64,000 nt of DNA from Ruminococcaceae bacterium KH2T8. GTDB taxonomy: Bacteria > Bacillota > Clostridia > Saccharofermentanales > Saccharofermentanaceae. Both the position numbers and the translations under genes were made by a program. The notes under the pieces are model-generated. The model saw nothing but the letters and a program-made list of their open reading frames with translations, searched no databases and was not told the DNA's origin. Positions 46,546 to 55,694 of the stretch are shown here, one piece after another. Location of the stretch: assembly GCA_900111435.1 (NCBI GenBank), contig FOIY01000002.1, forward strand, positions 124,001-188,000. Direction: 5' to 3'. Position 1 is the stretch's first letter. Every line of letters begins with the position of its first letter.

Positions 46546-48084
46546 TTATATGCCTAATGAAATGATCGCGGGTGTAGTAGCTACCAGGAGAACGCAAAGA
46601 AAATCTAAAGTCATGGGAAACAAAAGTCCCAATGCTTCGCGCTCCTGCTTTTTCCTTGCTGCGTTCCTGCAAAGGTTCCAGCAAGATGAAGCCTGAAGAG
46701 AAAGAAGGTTCAGTACTTCACTCGTTCCGAGCCTTCCGTATCTGGCGACGAGCAAAAGTGCCGCCTGTGCTTCAGGGATCCTTATCCTCAAGGACATTCT
46801 CTCGACCGCATCAGAAGCAGAGATGCCGCTCAGGATCATGGCTCTAAGGTTCTTTATCTCAGTGGAAAGACTCTTATTCTCTCCGAATGCTCCGCAGCAG
46901 ATCTCGATGGCCTTAGGGAGCTGAAGTCCGGCTTCAAGGAGCGTACACATAAGGCAGAGAAAAAGAGGAATATCCTGCATGATCTCTTCTTTCTTGAGCT
47001 CGGCTCTCTTATTGATGTCGCGCATTCCCGCAAATATAAAAAGTACGGTAACGGGAAAAGCAAAAAGAACGTTATAGCCTGCTGCTGCGAGTACGACAGC
47101 TGAGGCGATGAATGATATTACTGATATCTTCAGCTGCTTCCTCAGATAGACTTCATATGCCTCTGCGGGCTTTAAGGATAATTCGCTGAAGAGTTCATGA
47201 CGGGCAACTGTAAAGCCTGTCGGAGTAACTCTTCTTATAAAGTCTGTCATGAACGGTCTGCCCTTATATGTAGTCTTCAGTTCCTTCGACTTGGTGGAGC
47301 GTCCGTCCGATTCCTTGTGATCCATAAATCTGAGCAGGAGGGCGGAGGCGATCACCGCAAGGACAAAAGCTACCGTAAGAAAGATCGCGCCGAGTTTAGA
47401 GTCTCTTGCCGCATCGAGGTAACCGTCGCCCATCCTGTCCAGTGCTGCCGTAATGGCAAACGGCATTATACAAAGAATCGCCGCTTCGGCGTTCTTGCCT
47501 GCGTTAGCCGCGCTGATCTCACTTTGCACGGCGTTCATCTCGGAGAGCATCTGACAGCTGCTCCTTAATATTGCGAGACTGTTATTGCCGATCTTCGCTG
47601 AGATAGCCAGAGCATGAAATACCGGTATAGTCTCGGGAAAGTTGATCTCGTGTGAGAACTCGTTGATCGCGGGCTTAAGATCAACATGTACCTTCAGCTT
47701 ATTCTCCAGAGTCATAAGAGGGGAACACAGTGCACTTTTGTTGCCGAAAGTATTCTCTATCACAGGTCTTATGAGCCTGAATGATCTCTCGATCGAGTAA
47801 CCGCTGCTGACGCTTGTAGTCAGAACCTGAAGGAGCACGAGGATCTGAGTCCTCAAGTGCTTGTGGTTACCTGAATATACGCTGTTGACGGCCGCTTTCC
47901 ACGGAAAGAATCCGAGTATGACTGATACTGCAATACGTATTGATACCGAAGTGATAAAGGATGCGGATATCAGGAATATGGCTATTACGAATAGCGGATA
48001 AGCCCATGATCCTTTGAGCAGAAATCTCTTTTGAGCCGATATCTTATCTGCAGCTTTCTTTGACCTCAGAAAGATATCCTTCAT
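46546..48084 (-). CDS. TadB-TadC fusion, pilus inner-membrane platform protein
   Basis: 512 residues from ATG 48084 (GAAAGG 8 bases upstream); ATG 48123 would extend it by 13 residues and deepen overlap with tadA. The first half (to about residue 255) is TadB-like: membrane helices, then the T2SSF helical domain with SSGYSIERSFRLIRP. The second half (from about residue 285) is TadC-like, with its own helices, the T2SSF domain LFLCLMCTLLEAGLQLPKAIE, and a C-terminal hydrophobic helix. These are normally two separate genes forming the pilus platform. No stop or frameshift lies between the halves. Confidence 0.88.
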   Translation of the reverse strand: MKDIFLRSKKAADKISAQKRFLLKGSWAYPLFVIAIFLISASFITSVSIRIAVSVILGFFPWKAAVNSVYSGNHKHLRTQILVLLQVLTTSVSSGYSIERSFRLIRPVIENTFGNKSALCSPLMTLENKLKVHVDLKPAINEFSHEINFPETIPVFHALAISAKIGNNSLAILRSSCQMLSEMNAVQSEISAANAGKNAEAAILCIMPFAITAALDRMGDGYLDAARDSKLGAIFLTVAFVLAVIASALLLRFMDHKESDGRSTKSKELKTTYKGRPFMTDFIRRVTPTGFTVARHELFSELSLKPAEAYEVYLRKQLKISVISFIASAVVLAAAGYNVLFAFPVTVLFIFAGMRDINKRAELKKEEIMQDIPLFLCLMCTLLEAGLQLPKAIEICCGAFGENKSLSTEIKNLRAMILSGISASDAVERMSLRIRIPEAQAALLLVARYGRLGTSEVLNLLSLQASSCWNLCRNAARKKQEREALGLLFPMTLDFLCVLLVATTPAIISLGI

Positions 48085-49246
48085 CGCATAACCTTTCAAG
48101 TCCTTGTCCTCCGTGGTTTTCATATAATCTCTGAAGCATGAATTCCTTTCCCTTTGAGGGAAGTACTTCGCTTATCTCATCTATGAATCTTCTGCCTTCT
48201 TTGTTCCTTGTGATGTGAACGATGATATCTATGCCCATCGAAAGTTGCGTGACGATAGCGTCGTAGGGGAGGGCTGATCCTGCCATAACCATCGCCGACA
48301 GTCTCTCGAGCATTTCGATACAGGAATTGGCATGACCCGTACACATCGATCCCGGGTGTCCGGTATTAAGTGCATGCATCATATCTGCACTTTCTGTTCC
48401 TCTTACTTCTCCGACGATTATCCTGTCGGGACGCATTCGAAGTGCGGCTCTGATCATAGTACCGATATTTACTTCGCCGTTGCCATCAGGGCCCGGAAGT
48501 CTTGCTTCAAGACGTACGAGATTTGCAATGCCCTGCAGGGAGAGCTCTGCCGAGTCTTCTATCGTGATAACTCTTTCGTCTTTCGGGATAAACGAGGATA
48601 ACGTATTTAGAAATGTCGTCTTGCCGCTACCGGTACCTCCGCAGAGAAAAATCGTCTTTTTATTTCTTACGCATTCGCAGAGGAATCTCGCTGCTTCTTC
48701 GCTTATGAATCCCTGCCTTATGAGCGTGACGATATCGTGAGATATTCCGGTGAACTTTCGTATTGTGACGATAGGTCCGTCCGGAGCTATCGGAGGCAAT
48801 ACCGCGTTAGCTCTCGAGCCGTCAGGAAGCCTTAGATCGGATATGGGATTTGCTTCGTTAAGCGGTCTGTTCTGATTTGCGAAGAAGCAGGATATTACGG
48901 TCTGCAGAGTCTGTGCATCCTTGAACTTTATATCGGACCTGTAGAGCTTTCCGGCTTTTTCGTAGAAGATATCATACGGACCGTTTACCATGATCTCGGT
49001 AACTTCGCTGTCTTCCATCAACGGTTCTATGACATCGAGCCTTCTCAGGCTGTTAAATATCGTAAGAGCGATCTCTCGTTTTTGATCAAGTGGTACAGAA
49101 AGATTAAGTGAATCATCATTTACTATCTCTGCGATTATCTCCTTGAGCCTGTCATCTGACGGATCGGATTCGGTTCGCAGTGAATTTAACACGCAGTAAG
49201 TGAGCTTATCCTTAAGTTCTTCAAGATCTAACTCTGTATCTGTCAT
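48044..49246 (-). CDS. tadA: Tad pilus assembly ATPase (TadA/CpaF)
   Basis: 400 residues. Walker A is GGTGSGKTTFLNTL. The Asp box (VITIEDSAELSL) and the His/Walker B region (RIIVGEVRGTESADMMHALNTGH) follow. It is the hexameric motor that powers extension (and perhaps retraction) of Flp pili. It overlaps the start of the TadBC gene by about 40 bases and its own start overlaps the TadZ-like gene by 26 bases, so the three are translationally linked. Confidence 0.95.
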   Translation of the reverse strand: MTDTELDLEELKDKLTYCVLNSLRTESDPSDDRLKEIIAEIVNDDSLNLSVPLDQKREIALTIFNSLRRLDVIEPLMEDSEVTEIMVNGPYDIFYEKAGKLYRSDIKFKDAQTLQTVISCFFANQNRPLNEANPISDLRLPDGSRANAVLPPIAPDGPIVTIRKFTGISHDIVTLIRQGFISEEAARFLCECVRNKKTIFLCGGTGSGKTTFLNTLSSFIPKDERVITIEDSAELSLQGIANLVRLEARLPGPDGNGEVNIGTMIRAALRMRPDRIIVGEVRGTESADMMHALNTGHPGSMCTGHANSCIEMLERLSAMVMAGSALPYDAIVTQLSMGIDIIVHITRNKEGRRFIDEISEVLPSKGKEFMLQRLYENHGGQGLERLCDEGYLSEVKESCR

Positions 49247-50141
49247 TTGTCATACCTCTTTTGTAGTCGTTGCTATAGTGAATCATCAGATCCTGATCTG
49301 CTCTTATCTGCCGCTTGATTATCTCGGGTACGTCGGACAATCCCGATGATCCTTCTGCTGTCATTGAAGGGAGCAGTATATGGACAGTGTCGCAATGTGT
49401 GACCATCTGTCTTAATTCGGATATTCGAAATCCCTCGATCACCGTAAGAGCTGCGTTATCCGGATCGCGCCCCGGAATGCTCATTTTGCGAAGAGCATCC
49501 AGGAGTCTGATAAGCGTAGTGATGTCGGAGTCGAATACGTCATCCGGATCCAAGGGCCTTCCCGGGGTCAGAAACCCGCTCAGATCCGGATTACAGTATT
49601 CAAGGAGTTCAATATCTTGGAATGAATCGTCTTTAGCTACGTTGAGAAGCGCCGTTAGCGATCCTGTCTCAGGTCCGGTCTTGAGCGGTGTCGGCATACG
49701 AAGTCCGGACATAAGATCGAGTCTTATAACGTAGTCTGCTTCGTTCAGTAAAGAACTGAAGTATTCGGAGATCATCGCTTCTCTGTCTTCGATATATGTG
49801 AAAGGTAGGAGGATATGGGAACGACCCTTGATCGGCTTATATTCACCTGATGCTCTCTTTCGATCGACGAACTCGCTGATCTTTGGGATCAAGGTCTTAC
49901 AGTCGATATATCTGAAGCCATCCTTTTTCGCCGTAAACAGCGGTATGTCGCCGGATGCTCCTGCCAAAAGATCCCTGTCGTCGTATAAAGTAACGGTGAA
50001 CTCCGACATCTTCCTTATCTCGTCGGATGCGTTATCGTCTCTTCCTATAACGAAAGCATCGCTGAATGCCGAACGGATCTTGTACTTTAACAGTTCACTT
50101 ATATTGGTATCTTCCGTCTTGATCTCTATCGAAAAAGCCAT
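49221..50141 (-). CDS. TadZ/CpaE-like protein lacking a visible P-loop
   Basis: 306 residues, first gene of the Tad operon, with AAGGAGG ahead of the ATG. The outline follows CpaE/TadZ: a response-regulator-like N-terminal part (about 1-110) and a MinD-like C-terminal part (about 115-290) with YVIRLDLMSGLRMP where the Walker-type LIDLD strand belongs. The expected GGxGKT loop is replaced by KGRSHILLPFTYIEDREAM, so ATP binding in the normal way is unlikely. Assignment relies on operon position and weak layout similarity. Confidence 0.65.
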   Translation of the reverse strand: MAFSIEIKTEDTNISELLKYKIRSAFSDAFVIGRDDNASDEIRKMSEFTVTLYDDRDLLAGASGDIPLFTAKKDGFRYIDCKTLIPKISEFVDRKRASGEYKPIKGRSHILLPFTYIEDREAMISEYFSSLLNEADYVIRLDLMSGLRMPTPLKTGPETGSLTALLNVAKDDSFQDIELLEYCNPDLSGFLTPGRPLDPDDVFDSDITTLIRLLDALRKMSIPGRDPDNAALTVIEGFRISELRQMVTHCDTVHILLPSMTAEGSSGLSDVPEIIKRQIRADQDLMIHYSNDYKRGMTNDRYRVRS

Positions 50142-50210
50142 CGTGTTCTCCTCCTTGTTTCGTGATCGATAAGACGGATTCTATAGACTTCGCAAGCGGA
50201 TTTGGCACAA

Positions 50211-50240
50211 AAATTTCGACAATTTTCGACAAATTTCGAC
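50211..50240. repeat. Three tandem 10-bp repeats between the Tad operon and metK
   Basis: AAATTTCGAC, AATTTTCGAC and AAATTTCGAC follow each other without gaps. The 10-base period places the same face of the helix toward one side, as in a multi-subunit operator. They lie 70 bases before the tadZ-like start and just upstream of the metK -35, so either gene could be controlled. Confidence 0.7.
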
Positions 50241-50256
50241 AATTATGCGTTTTTTG

Positions 50257-50285
50257 TTGACCTGCGAAAAATGCAATGCTAGAAT
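50257..50285 (+). promoter_or_regulatory. Sigma-A-type promoter of the metK leader
   Basis: TTGACC (50257-50262) and TAGAAT (50280-50285) are 17 bases apart. The start would be near 50292, about 24 bases before the riboswitch aptamer. Confidence 0.75.
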
Positions 50286-50315
50286 TAATTGTTCTATATT
50301 AAAACTAGTTCACTA

Positions 50316-50412
50316 CTTATCAAGAGTGGCGGAGGGAACCGGCCCTATGAAGCCCGGCAACCGCGGAGAGCAGCGGTGCCAATTCCGGCAGGGAAACCTG
50401 AAAGATGAGAGG
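50316..50412 (+). promoter_or_regulatory. SAM-I (S-box) riboswitch controlling metK
   Basis: The aptamer shows all landmarks: CTTATCAAGAGTGGCGGAGGGA, GGCCCTATGAAGCCCGGCAAC, GGTGCCAATTCC, and CTGAAAGATGAGAGG. P1 pairs CTTATC with GATGAG. The 3' P1 strand TGAGAGG (50406-50412) is the perfect complement of CCTCTCA (50436-50442) in the terminator, so the antiterminator is visible. When SAM is bound, P1 forms and the terminator stops transcription of metK. Confidence 0.97.
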
Positions 50413-50430
50413 CGTATACGAATAGATGTT

Positions 50431-50458
50431 GTCTTCCTCTCAAAGGAAGACTTTTTTA
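50431..50458 (+). terminator. Riboswitch-controlled terminator
   Basis: GTCTTCCT and AGGAAGAC form a perfect 8-bp stem with a 5-base loop, followed by T6. The left arm and loop overlap the antiterminator sequence described for the S-box aptamer. Confidence 0.95.
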
Positions 50459-50503
50459 TTTTAAGCCTGTTGTTTTTACGGTATTGAACGGAAAGGATCT
50501 ATT

Positions 50504-51697
50504 ATGAGAAACAGAACAGGTAAGTGGCTCTTTACATCAGAGTCGGTAACGGAGGGACATCCTGACAAGATCTGTGATCAGATCTCGGACAGCGTGCTCG
50601 ATGCGATCATCGAGCAGGATCCCAAGGCGAGAGTAGCATGCGAGACATGTACTACAACGGGTATGGTACTCGTAATGGGTGAGATCTCAACATCCGCATA
50701 TGTCGATATCCCCTCGATCGTAAGAGACAGGATCAAGGAGATCGGTTATGACGGATCCGACGCAGGATTTGATTACAAGACCTGCGCAGTACTTACATCC
50801 ATCGATGAGCAGTCAGCAGATATCGCTATGGGTGTAGACGCATCTCTTGAGAGCCGCGGAGGCGCTAAGGAAGATTACGATACGGGTGCCGGAGATCAGG
50901 GTATGATGTTCGGTTATGCAAATAACGATACGGCAGAGCTCATGCCTCTTCCCATATCCCTTGCACACAAGCTCTCCTTGAAGCTCACGGAAGTCAGAAA
51001 GGCAGATCCTGACAGCTTCCTTCGTCCTGACGGAAAGAGCCAGGTAACGGTCGAGTATGAGAATGATAAGGCAGTAAGGATCGATACCGTCCTTATCTCC
51101 ACTCAGCATAAGGATATCGTTGAGCATGACGAGCTCGAGAAGTTCATCAAGGGGAACGTTATCGATCCCGTTATCCCTTCAGAGCTCGTAGATGAGAATA
51201 CAAGGATCATCGTTAATCCCACAGGCCGTTTTGTTATCGGCGGCCCTCAGGGTGACTCCGGTCTTACGGGTCGTAAGATCATCGTTGATACATACGGCGG
51301 ATTCGGTCGTCACGGCGGCGGAGCATTCTCCGGTAAGGATCCGACGAAGGTAGACAGATCGGCTGCTTATGCTGCCAGATATATCGCTAAGAATATCGTT
51401 GCCGCAGGCATTGCAGACGAGTGTGAGGTTCAGCTTGCTTATGCTATAGGTGTAGCAAGTCCCGTATCCGTAATGGTAGATACATTCGGAACAGGTAAGA
51501 TCGCTGATACAAAGATCTCCGAGATCGTTAATGAGATATTCGACCTTCGTCCCGCAGCCATCATAGATACGCTCGACCTTCGTCGTCCTATCTATGCAAA
51601 GACTGCTGCATACGGTCACTTCGGAAGAGAAGATCAGGGATTCCCCTGGGAGAAGACTGACAAGGCTGAGATCATCAGGCAGAAGGCCGGTATCTGA
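50504..51697 (+). CDS. metK: S-adenosylmethionine synthetase
   Basis: 397 residues. It makes SAM from methionine and ATP. Visible motifs are [13 protein letters not shown] near the start, the [15 protein letters not shown] loop, and the [25 protein letters not shown] phosphate loop. The length is standard. The upstream SAM-I riboswitch shuts expression when SAM is plentiful. Its stop codon overlaps the recD2 ATG by one base, so recD2 and comF may share the SAM-sensitive transcript. Confidence 0.98.
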   Translation: MRNRTGKWLFTSESVTEGHPDKICDQISDSVLDAIIEQDPKARVACETCTTTGMVLVMGEISTSAYVDIPSIVRDRIKEIGYDGSDAGFDYKTCAVLTSIDEQSADIAMGVDASLESRGGAKEDYDTGAGDQGMMFGYANNDTAELMPLPISLAHKLSLKLTEVRKADPDSFLRPDGKSQVTVEYENDKAVRIDTVLISTQHKDIVEHDELEKFIKGNVIDPVIPSELVDENTRIIVNPTGRFVIGGPQGDSGLTGRKIIVDTYGGFGRHGGGAFSGKDPTKVDRSAAYAARYIAKNIVAAGIADECEVQLAYAIGVASPVSVMVDTFGTGKIADTKISEIVNEIFDLRPAAIIDTLDLRRPIYAKTAAYGHFGREDQGFPWEKTDKAEIIRQKAGI

Positions 51698-53985
51698 TGC
51701 CGGAAGCCGCTTTCTATAAGCCGACTTCGGAAGAAATAGGAACCGAATTACAGGACATTATCGTTGTTGCCGTAAAGAAGATCTACGGCAACAACGGTTT
51801 TGTTATTTTTGCGTGTTCCGGAAACTATACCGTAAAGGGTAACTGTACTTTCGATATCATCGAGGGTGCGAAGTATATCGTAAGCGGTAAGGTCGGAACT
51901 TACGGTAAGCAGATACAGATATCAGCTTCATCGATAGAACCTGTCGACGAAGGCGTTGATGATGTGTCTTATATCGCAGCTTTCCTCAAGGATACTTTCG
52001 AAGGGCTGGGTCAGAAGACGGCTGATAAGCTGGCTGCTCAGTATAAAGAAGATGTCCTTCGTGTATTGCTCGAAAAACCTAAGGAAGTCGCTAAGGAGAT
52101 CGCGGGACTTTCCGCCGCCAAAGCTATGCTCTACTCGGGGCTGATAGATGAGGATAGATCTTATCTCGAGCTGCTCATGAAGATCAGGATGCTCGGGCTT
52201 TCGAAGGCTCAGAGTGAAGAAGTCTTCGAGGAGTTCGGACTGTCTGCTTTCGAAGAGATCGATAAGAATCCTTATCTGCTCTTAAGGTGTAAGGGTATAG
52301 GATTTGAGACATGCGAGAGGATAGCGGGTCAGAAGGGGTGTGATCCCATAGATCCGATGAGATTTGCAGGTGCTATCGAATGTGTACTTATAGAACTCCA
52401 TGCGATGACCGGCAATACCTGGTTCGATCCGATAGAAGTTCAGGGAAGGGCGATGAAACTGCTGTTCGGCAACGGGCAGTATGACAGCAGGCTCACTGAT
52501 CCCGTATATGCTGAGGCGGAGGAACTCGCAGTTAAGCAAAAGCGGATAGTCATCTACCGTTTCGTTGACGGTAAATGCGAAGGCTGTGCTTCCGATGCTA
52601 CAGGCTCAAGGATAGCTCTGAGACTCTATTTCGTGTCGGAGGTATCCATCAAGCGTGAACTTGAGAGCTTTATCGCCGCCAAGAAAAAGATCCCTGACAG
52701 GAAAAAGGCCGAAAAGAAGATAAATGAGATCGCAGGCGGTATGGGAATAGTTCCGGATGATAAGCAGATGCAGGCGTTGATGCTCTGTATGTACCAGCCT
52801 GTTGCTGTCATTACGGGTGGTCCGGGTACGGGAAAGACTACCATCACCGGAATACTCGCAGAGCACTTTCGAAGAGAGAATATAAGCTGCGAGTTCTGTG
52901 CGCCGACCGGAAGAGCTGCCAAGCGTCTCTCCGAAGCGTCCGGTATGAAAGCAAATACTATCCACAGACTTCTTCAGATGAATGCAGATGATACGGAGAA
53001 AGTTAGATTCGGCAGGAATAGGGATAATCCGATCGAGGCAAGAGTCGTTGTCGTAGATGAGGCGTCCATGATGGATACACTCGTATTCGGCGCGCTCCTT
53101 GATGCTATCGGCAGGAATTCTTCACTGATACTGATAGGAGATCCGGATCAGCTTCCGTCGGTAGGGGCGGGGAATATCCTTGAAGATATCCTTTCGTGCG
53201 AAGTGATCCCGAGAGTAAGGCTCGAGTATATATTCAGACAGAAAGACGAAAGCTCCATTGCATCCAACAGCTGCAGGATCTTAAAGGGTGAAGATCCTAT
53301 CGGAAACGAGACTGATTTCTCGGTATTAAGATGCGCAAATGACGATGAAGCCTTAGAGGAGATAAAGAAACTCTATGTTCCGATGGTGAAGGCAAATGAA
53401 GATGTTGTTATCCTTTGTCCGACTAAGCAGAATCTGATCGGTACGTCCTCGCTTAATATCGAACTTCAGGAACTCATCACGGGAGATCATAAGGAAGAGG
53501 TCAAGATATCCGACGGCAATGTCATCCATAAGGGCGACAAGGTCATGCAGGTCAAGAATAACTACAAGATCGAGTATTACGACCCTTCAGAAGGAGAGGT
53601 CGTAAAAGGTATATTTAACGGCGAGACGGGAACCGTCGGAGGGAAGGATCTCCTTAAGGGCAAACTCGACATATTATTCGATGACGGAAGACGTGTCGGC
53701 TATGACAAGAAGATGCTCTCTGATATAGAACTCGCGTATGCAATGACTGTCCATAAATCGCAGGGTTGTGAGTTCGATACGGTCATAATCGCGCTCGGCA
53801 GGATGAACATAAAGCTGTCTAATCGAAAGCTCCTTTATACTGCCGTAACTAGAGGTAAGAAGAGGGTTATCGTTGTGGACTCTCAGGATCGCCTTCATAA
53901 GATGATCACGAGCAGGGATGAGACAGTAAGACAGACGTCTCTTAAGGACTTTCTGTCGATAGTTGGCGAAAGGCATCTGTCATGA
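51697..53985 (+). CDS. recD2: RecD2-type ATP-dependent DNA helicase
   Basis: 762 residues. An N-terminal OB-like and helix-hairpin-helix region (about 1-320) precedes an SF1B helicase core: Walker A GGPGTGKTT, Walker B VVVDEASMMD, the motif III region GDPDQLPSVGAGN, and the late motif AMTVHKSQGCEFD. RecD2 unwinds DNA 5' to 3' without RecBC and acts in repair. It begins at the metK stop and ends overlapping comF by four bases. Confidence 0.95.
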   Translation: MPEAAFYKPTSEEIGTELQDIIVVAVKKIYGNNGFVIFACSGNYTVKGNCTFDIIEGAKYIVSGKVGTYGKQIQISASSIEPVDEGVDDVSYIAAFLKDTFEGLGQKTADKLAAQYKEDVLRVLLEKPKEVAKEIAGLSAAKAMLYSGLIDEDRSYLELLMKIRMLGLSKAQSEEVFEEFGLSAFEEIDKNPYLLLRCKGIGFETCERIAGQKGCDPIDPMRFAGAIECVLIELHAMTGNTWFDPIEVQGRAMKLLFGNGQYDSRLTDPVYAEAEELAVKQKRIVIYRFVDGKCEGCASDATGSRIALRLYFVSEVSIKRELESFIAAKKKIPDRKKAEKKINEIAGGMGIVPDDKQMQALMLCMYQPVAVITGGPGTGKTTITGILAEHFRRENISCEFCAPTGRAAKRLSEASGMKANTIHRLLQMNADDTEKVRFGRNRDNPIEARVVVVDEASMMDTLVFGALLDAIGRNSSLILIGDPDQLPSVGAGNILEDILSCEVIPRVRLEYIFRQKDESSIASNSCRILKGEDPIGNETDFSVLRCANDDEALEEIKKLYVPMVKANEDVVILCPTKQNLIGTSSLNIELQELITGDHKEEVKISDGNVIHKGDKVMQVKNNYKIEYYDPSEGEVVKGIFNGETGTVGGKDLLKGKLDILFDDGRRVGYDKKMLSDIELAYAMTVHKSQGCEFDTVIIALGRMNIKLSNRKLLYTAVTRGKKRVIVVDSQDRLHKMITSRDETVRQTSLKDFLSIVGERHLS

Positions 53986-54713
53986 GCATCATCCGTCGCG
54001 CCATGGATGTCATGCTTCCTCAAAGGTGTACGGTGTGCTCTTCTTTGGCGGTGCCTCGCGAAGAAGTCATTACCAGGCTTCCGGACGGGATGGCTCTGTG
54101 CTTTGACTGCATGTCGGATCTGGCGCCGATGCCTGAGGATAAGAGATGGATGCTATGCCTTTCAGAGCCGTATAGCGGTGATCCTATCCCGTCGCTTACG
54201 CTCTACATGCCGTTTAAATACGACGGATTCTTTTCCCGTGCAGTGCCTGCAATGAAGTTTCAGGGCAAGAGTCAGATCGCCGAATTCATGGGAATGCTCC
54301 TTGGAAATATGCTGAAGGAGGATAGCGTCGAAGCAGATCTTATCGTCTCGGTACCTCTGTCGGAGGAAAGACTTCGCGAGAGGGGATATAACCAGGCTGA
54401 ACTAATTGCTTCGGCCGCTTCAAAGGTCGTCGGGATACCCGCCGCACGGGATGTCCTTATGAGAGTAAAAGATACTGAGCGCCAGACTTCGCTTGCCGAT
54501 AAGGCGGGGCGAGGTTCCAATGTCGACAGAGCATTCATGGTTCGTGAAGGATGGGATATCGCCGATGTCCGCATTATCCTCATAGATGATGTCGCTACGA
54601 CCGGGCATACTCTTCATTCGGCTGCGGAGACGCTCTTTGCGGCAGGTGCTCGAAATGTTCTCTGCTGTGCCGTATGCGGAAACAGATATTCTACAAATGA
54701 TGAAGTCTTTTGA
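53982..54713 (+). CDS. comF: ComF-family phosphoribosyltransferase-like protein
   Basis: 243 residues. The N-terminal cysteines (CTVCSS...CFDC) form a zinc-ribbon-like site, and a C-terminal PRTase domain carries VSVPLSEERLRERGYNQA and the PRPP-type loop VRIILIDDVATTGHT. ComFC proteins take part in DNA uptake during natural competence, and some members appear in strains not known to be competent. It starts inside the recD2 stop (ATGA). A structured RNA follows directly after it. Confidence 0.92.
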   Translation: MSIIRRAMDVMLPQRCTVCSSLAVPREEVITRLPDGMALCFDCMSDLAPMPEDKRWMLCLSEPYSGDPIPSLTLYMPFKYDGFFSRAVPAMKFQGKSQIAEFMGMLLGNMLKEDSVEADLIVSVPLSEERLRERGYNQAELIASAASKVVGIPAARDVLMRVKDTERQTSLADKAGRGSNVDRAFMVREGWDIADVRIILIDDVATTGHTLHSAAETLFAAGARNVLCCAVCGNRYSTNDEVF

Positions 54714-54763
54714 CGGTAAATGCTTCCATTTTGTTAAAAAATACTGAACTTTCGGTATGTGTG

Positions 54764-54792
54764 TTGGCTTTACGCGTGTTTAATTATATAAT
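54764..54792 (+). promoter_or_regulatory. Sigma-A-type promoter of the comF-linked RNA
   Basis: TTGGCT (54764-54769) and TATAAT (54787-54792) are exactly 17 bases apart. The predicted start near 54799 coincides with the 5' end of the structured RNA, which supports an independent transcript. Confidence 0.8.
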
Positions 54793-54798
54793 ATAGAC

Positions 54799-54965
54799 AA
54801 CCTGAGATGGGTGGGCTCTATGTTGAACCTTCATGACGTAAAATGGAACCCGGGTCGGCTGACGTAGGTCAAGCCTCTATAGGTGGAAGACGCAAATCAG
54901 TTGCAGGGTACCGCCCTTGAGAAATCGGGGTGTCAAAAAGGGTTTGCTCATGTCAGGCTTTTTAT
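54799..54965 (+). ncRNA. Structured non-coding RNA, candidate raiA-motif RNA
   Basis: About 165 bases from the promoter to a T5 run. GGGTGG (54809-54814) pairs with CCGCCC (54911-54916), enclosing three hairpins: TTCAT/ATGGAA; GGCTGAC-GTAG-GTCAAGCC (54857-54875); and GCAA-ATCAG-TTGC (54892-54904). CCTGA (54801-54805) pairs with TCAGG (54953-54957) just before the T run. I see no open reading frame with a ribosome site. Known raiA-motif RNAs of Bacillota are about this size and recur near comFC or raiA/hpf genes; this lies right after comF. The class call is from memory of that context. 6S RNA is the main alternative. Confidence 0.6.
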
Positions 54966-54989
54966 GCGTATTATTAGACAGGATAACCA

Positions 54990-55694
54990 ATGAGCTTACT
55001 TTATGATGCCAAGCAGATAGCTAAGAGAGACCCGGCCGCAAGAAGTGTGGTCGGTGTTATTTTTCTGTATTCCGGATTTCATGCTATCGTTTATCATCGC
55101 ATAAGCCATTTTTGTTATAAGTACAAGCTGTTGTCACTTGCCAGATGGGTATCACAGGTAGCAAGGCATAAGACGGGTATCGAGATCCATCCCGGTGCCA
55201 AGATCGGAAGAGGACTCTTTATCGATCACGGTATGGGTATCGTTATCGGTGAGACTGCCGTTATCGGTGATAACTGTACGATCTATCACGGCGTTACACT
55301 CGGCGGTAGAGGTCACAGCAAAGGCGAGAGACGTCATCCTGTCATCGGCGATAATGTATTGGTTGGTGCCGGCGCCAAGCTCCTCGGACCTATCACGGTC
55401 GGTAACGATGTAAGTATCGGAGCCAATGCGGTCGTTCTTCATGACATTCCCGATTATGCCACTGTAGTAGGTGTTCCGGGTAAGGTCGTAAGGATAGACG
55501 GTAAGCCCACGAGTTCTCATGCAGTCGAGCTCGATCATTCGCTTTCGGATGATCCTCTCGAGACAGAGATGCAGCAGCTCGTTAATATGGTCAACAGTAT
55601 GCAGGGTACCATCATGGATCTCAAGGAACAGGTAAGAGAACTTAAGAAGGGAAAGACTTCCGACAATGAAGAGCCGGACGAGGGACGATGTTGA
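54990..55694 (+). CDS. cysE: Serine O-acetyltransferase
   Basis: 234 residues. It acetylates serine for cysteine synthesis. The left-handed beta-helix hexapeptide repeats run from HPGAKIGRGLFIDHGMGIVIG to ANAVVLHDIPDYATVVG. The catalytic His lies in IDHG, and YHGVTLGGRG is the acetyl-CoA loop. It has a C-terminal charged helix (LKEQVRELKKGKTSDNEE) beyond the usual end. It heads cysE-cysS-mrnC-rlmB, a conserved Bacillota order. It has no T-box; the upstream structured RNA lies before it. Confidence 0.96.
   Translation: MSLLYDAKQIAKRDPAARSVVGVIFLYSGFHAIVYHRISHFCYKYKLLSLARWVSQVARHKTGIEIHPGAKIGRGLFIDHGMGIVIGETAVIGDNCTIYHGVTLGGRGHSKGERRHPVIGDNVLVGAGAKLLGPITVGNDVSIGANAVVLHDIPDYATVVGVPGKVVRIDGKPTSSHAVELDHSLSDDPLETEMQQLVNMVNSMQGTIMDLKEQVRELKKGKTSDNEEPDEGRC

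Noticed and set aside
54799-54989. T-box leader for cysE/cysS
   Set aside because: The T-box motif AGGGTGGNACCGCG is not present (only AGGGTACCGC), the leader is too short, and no Cys specifier hairpin is evident.
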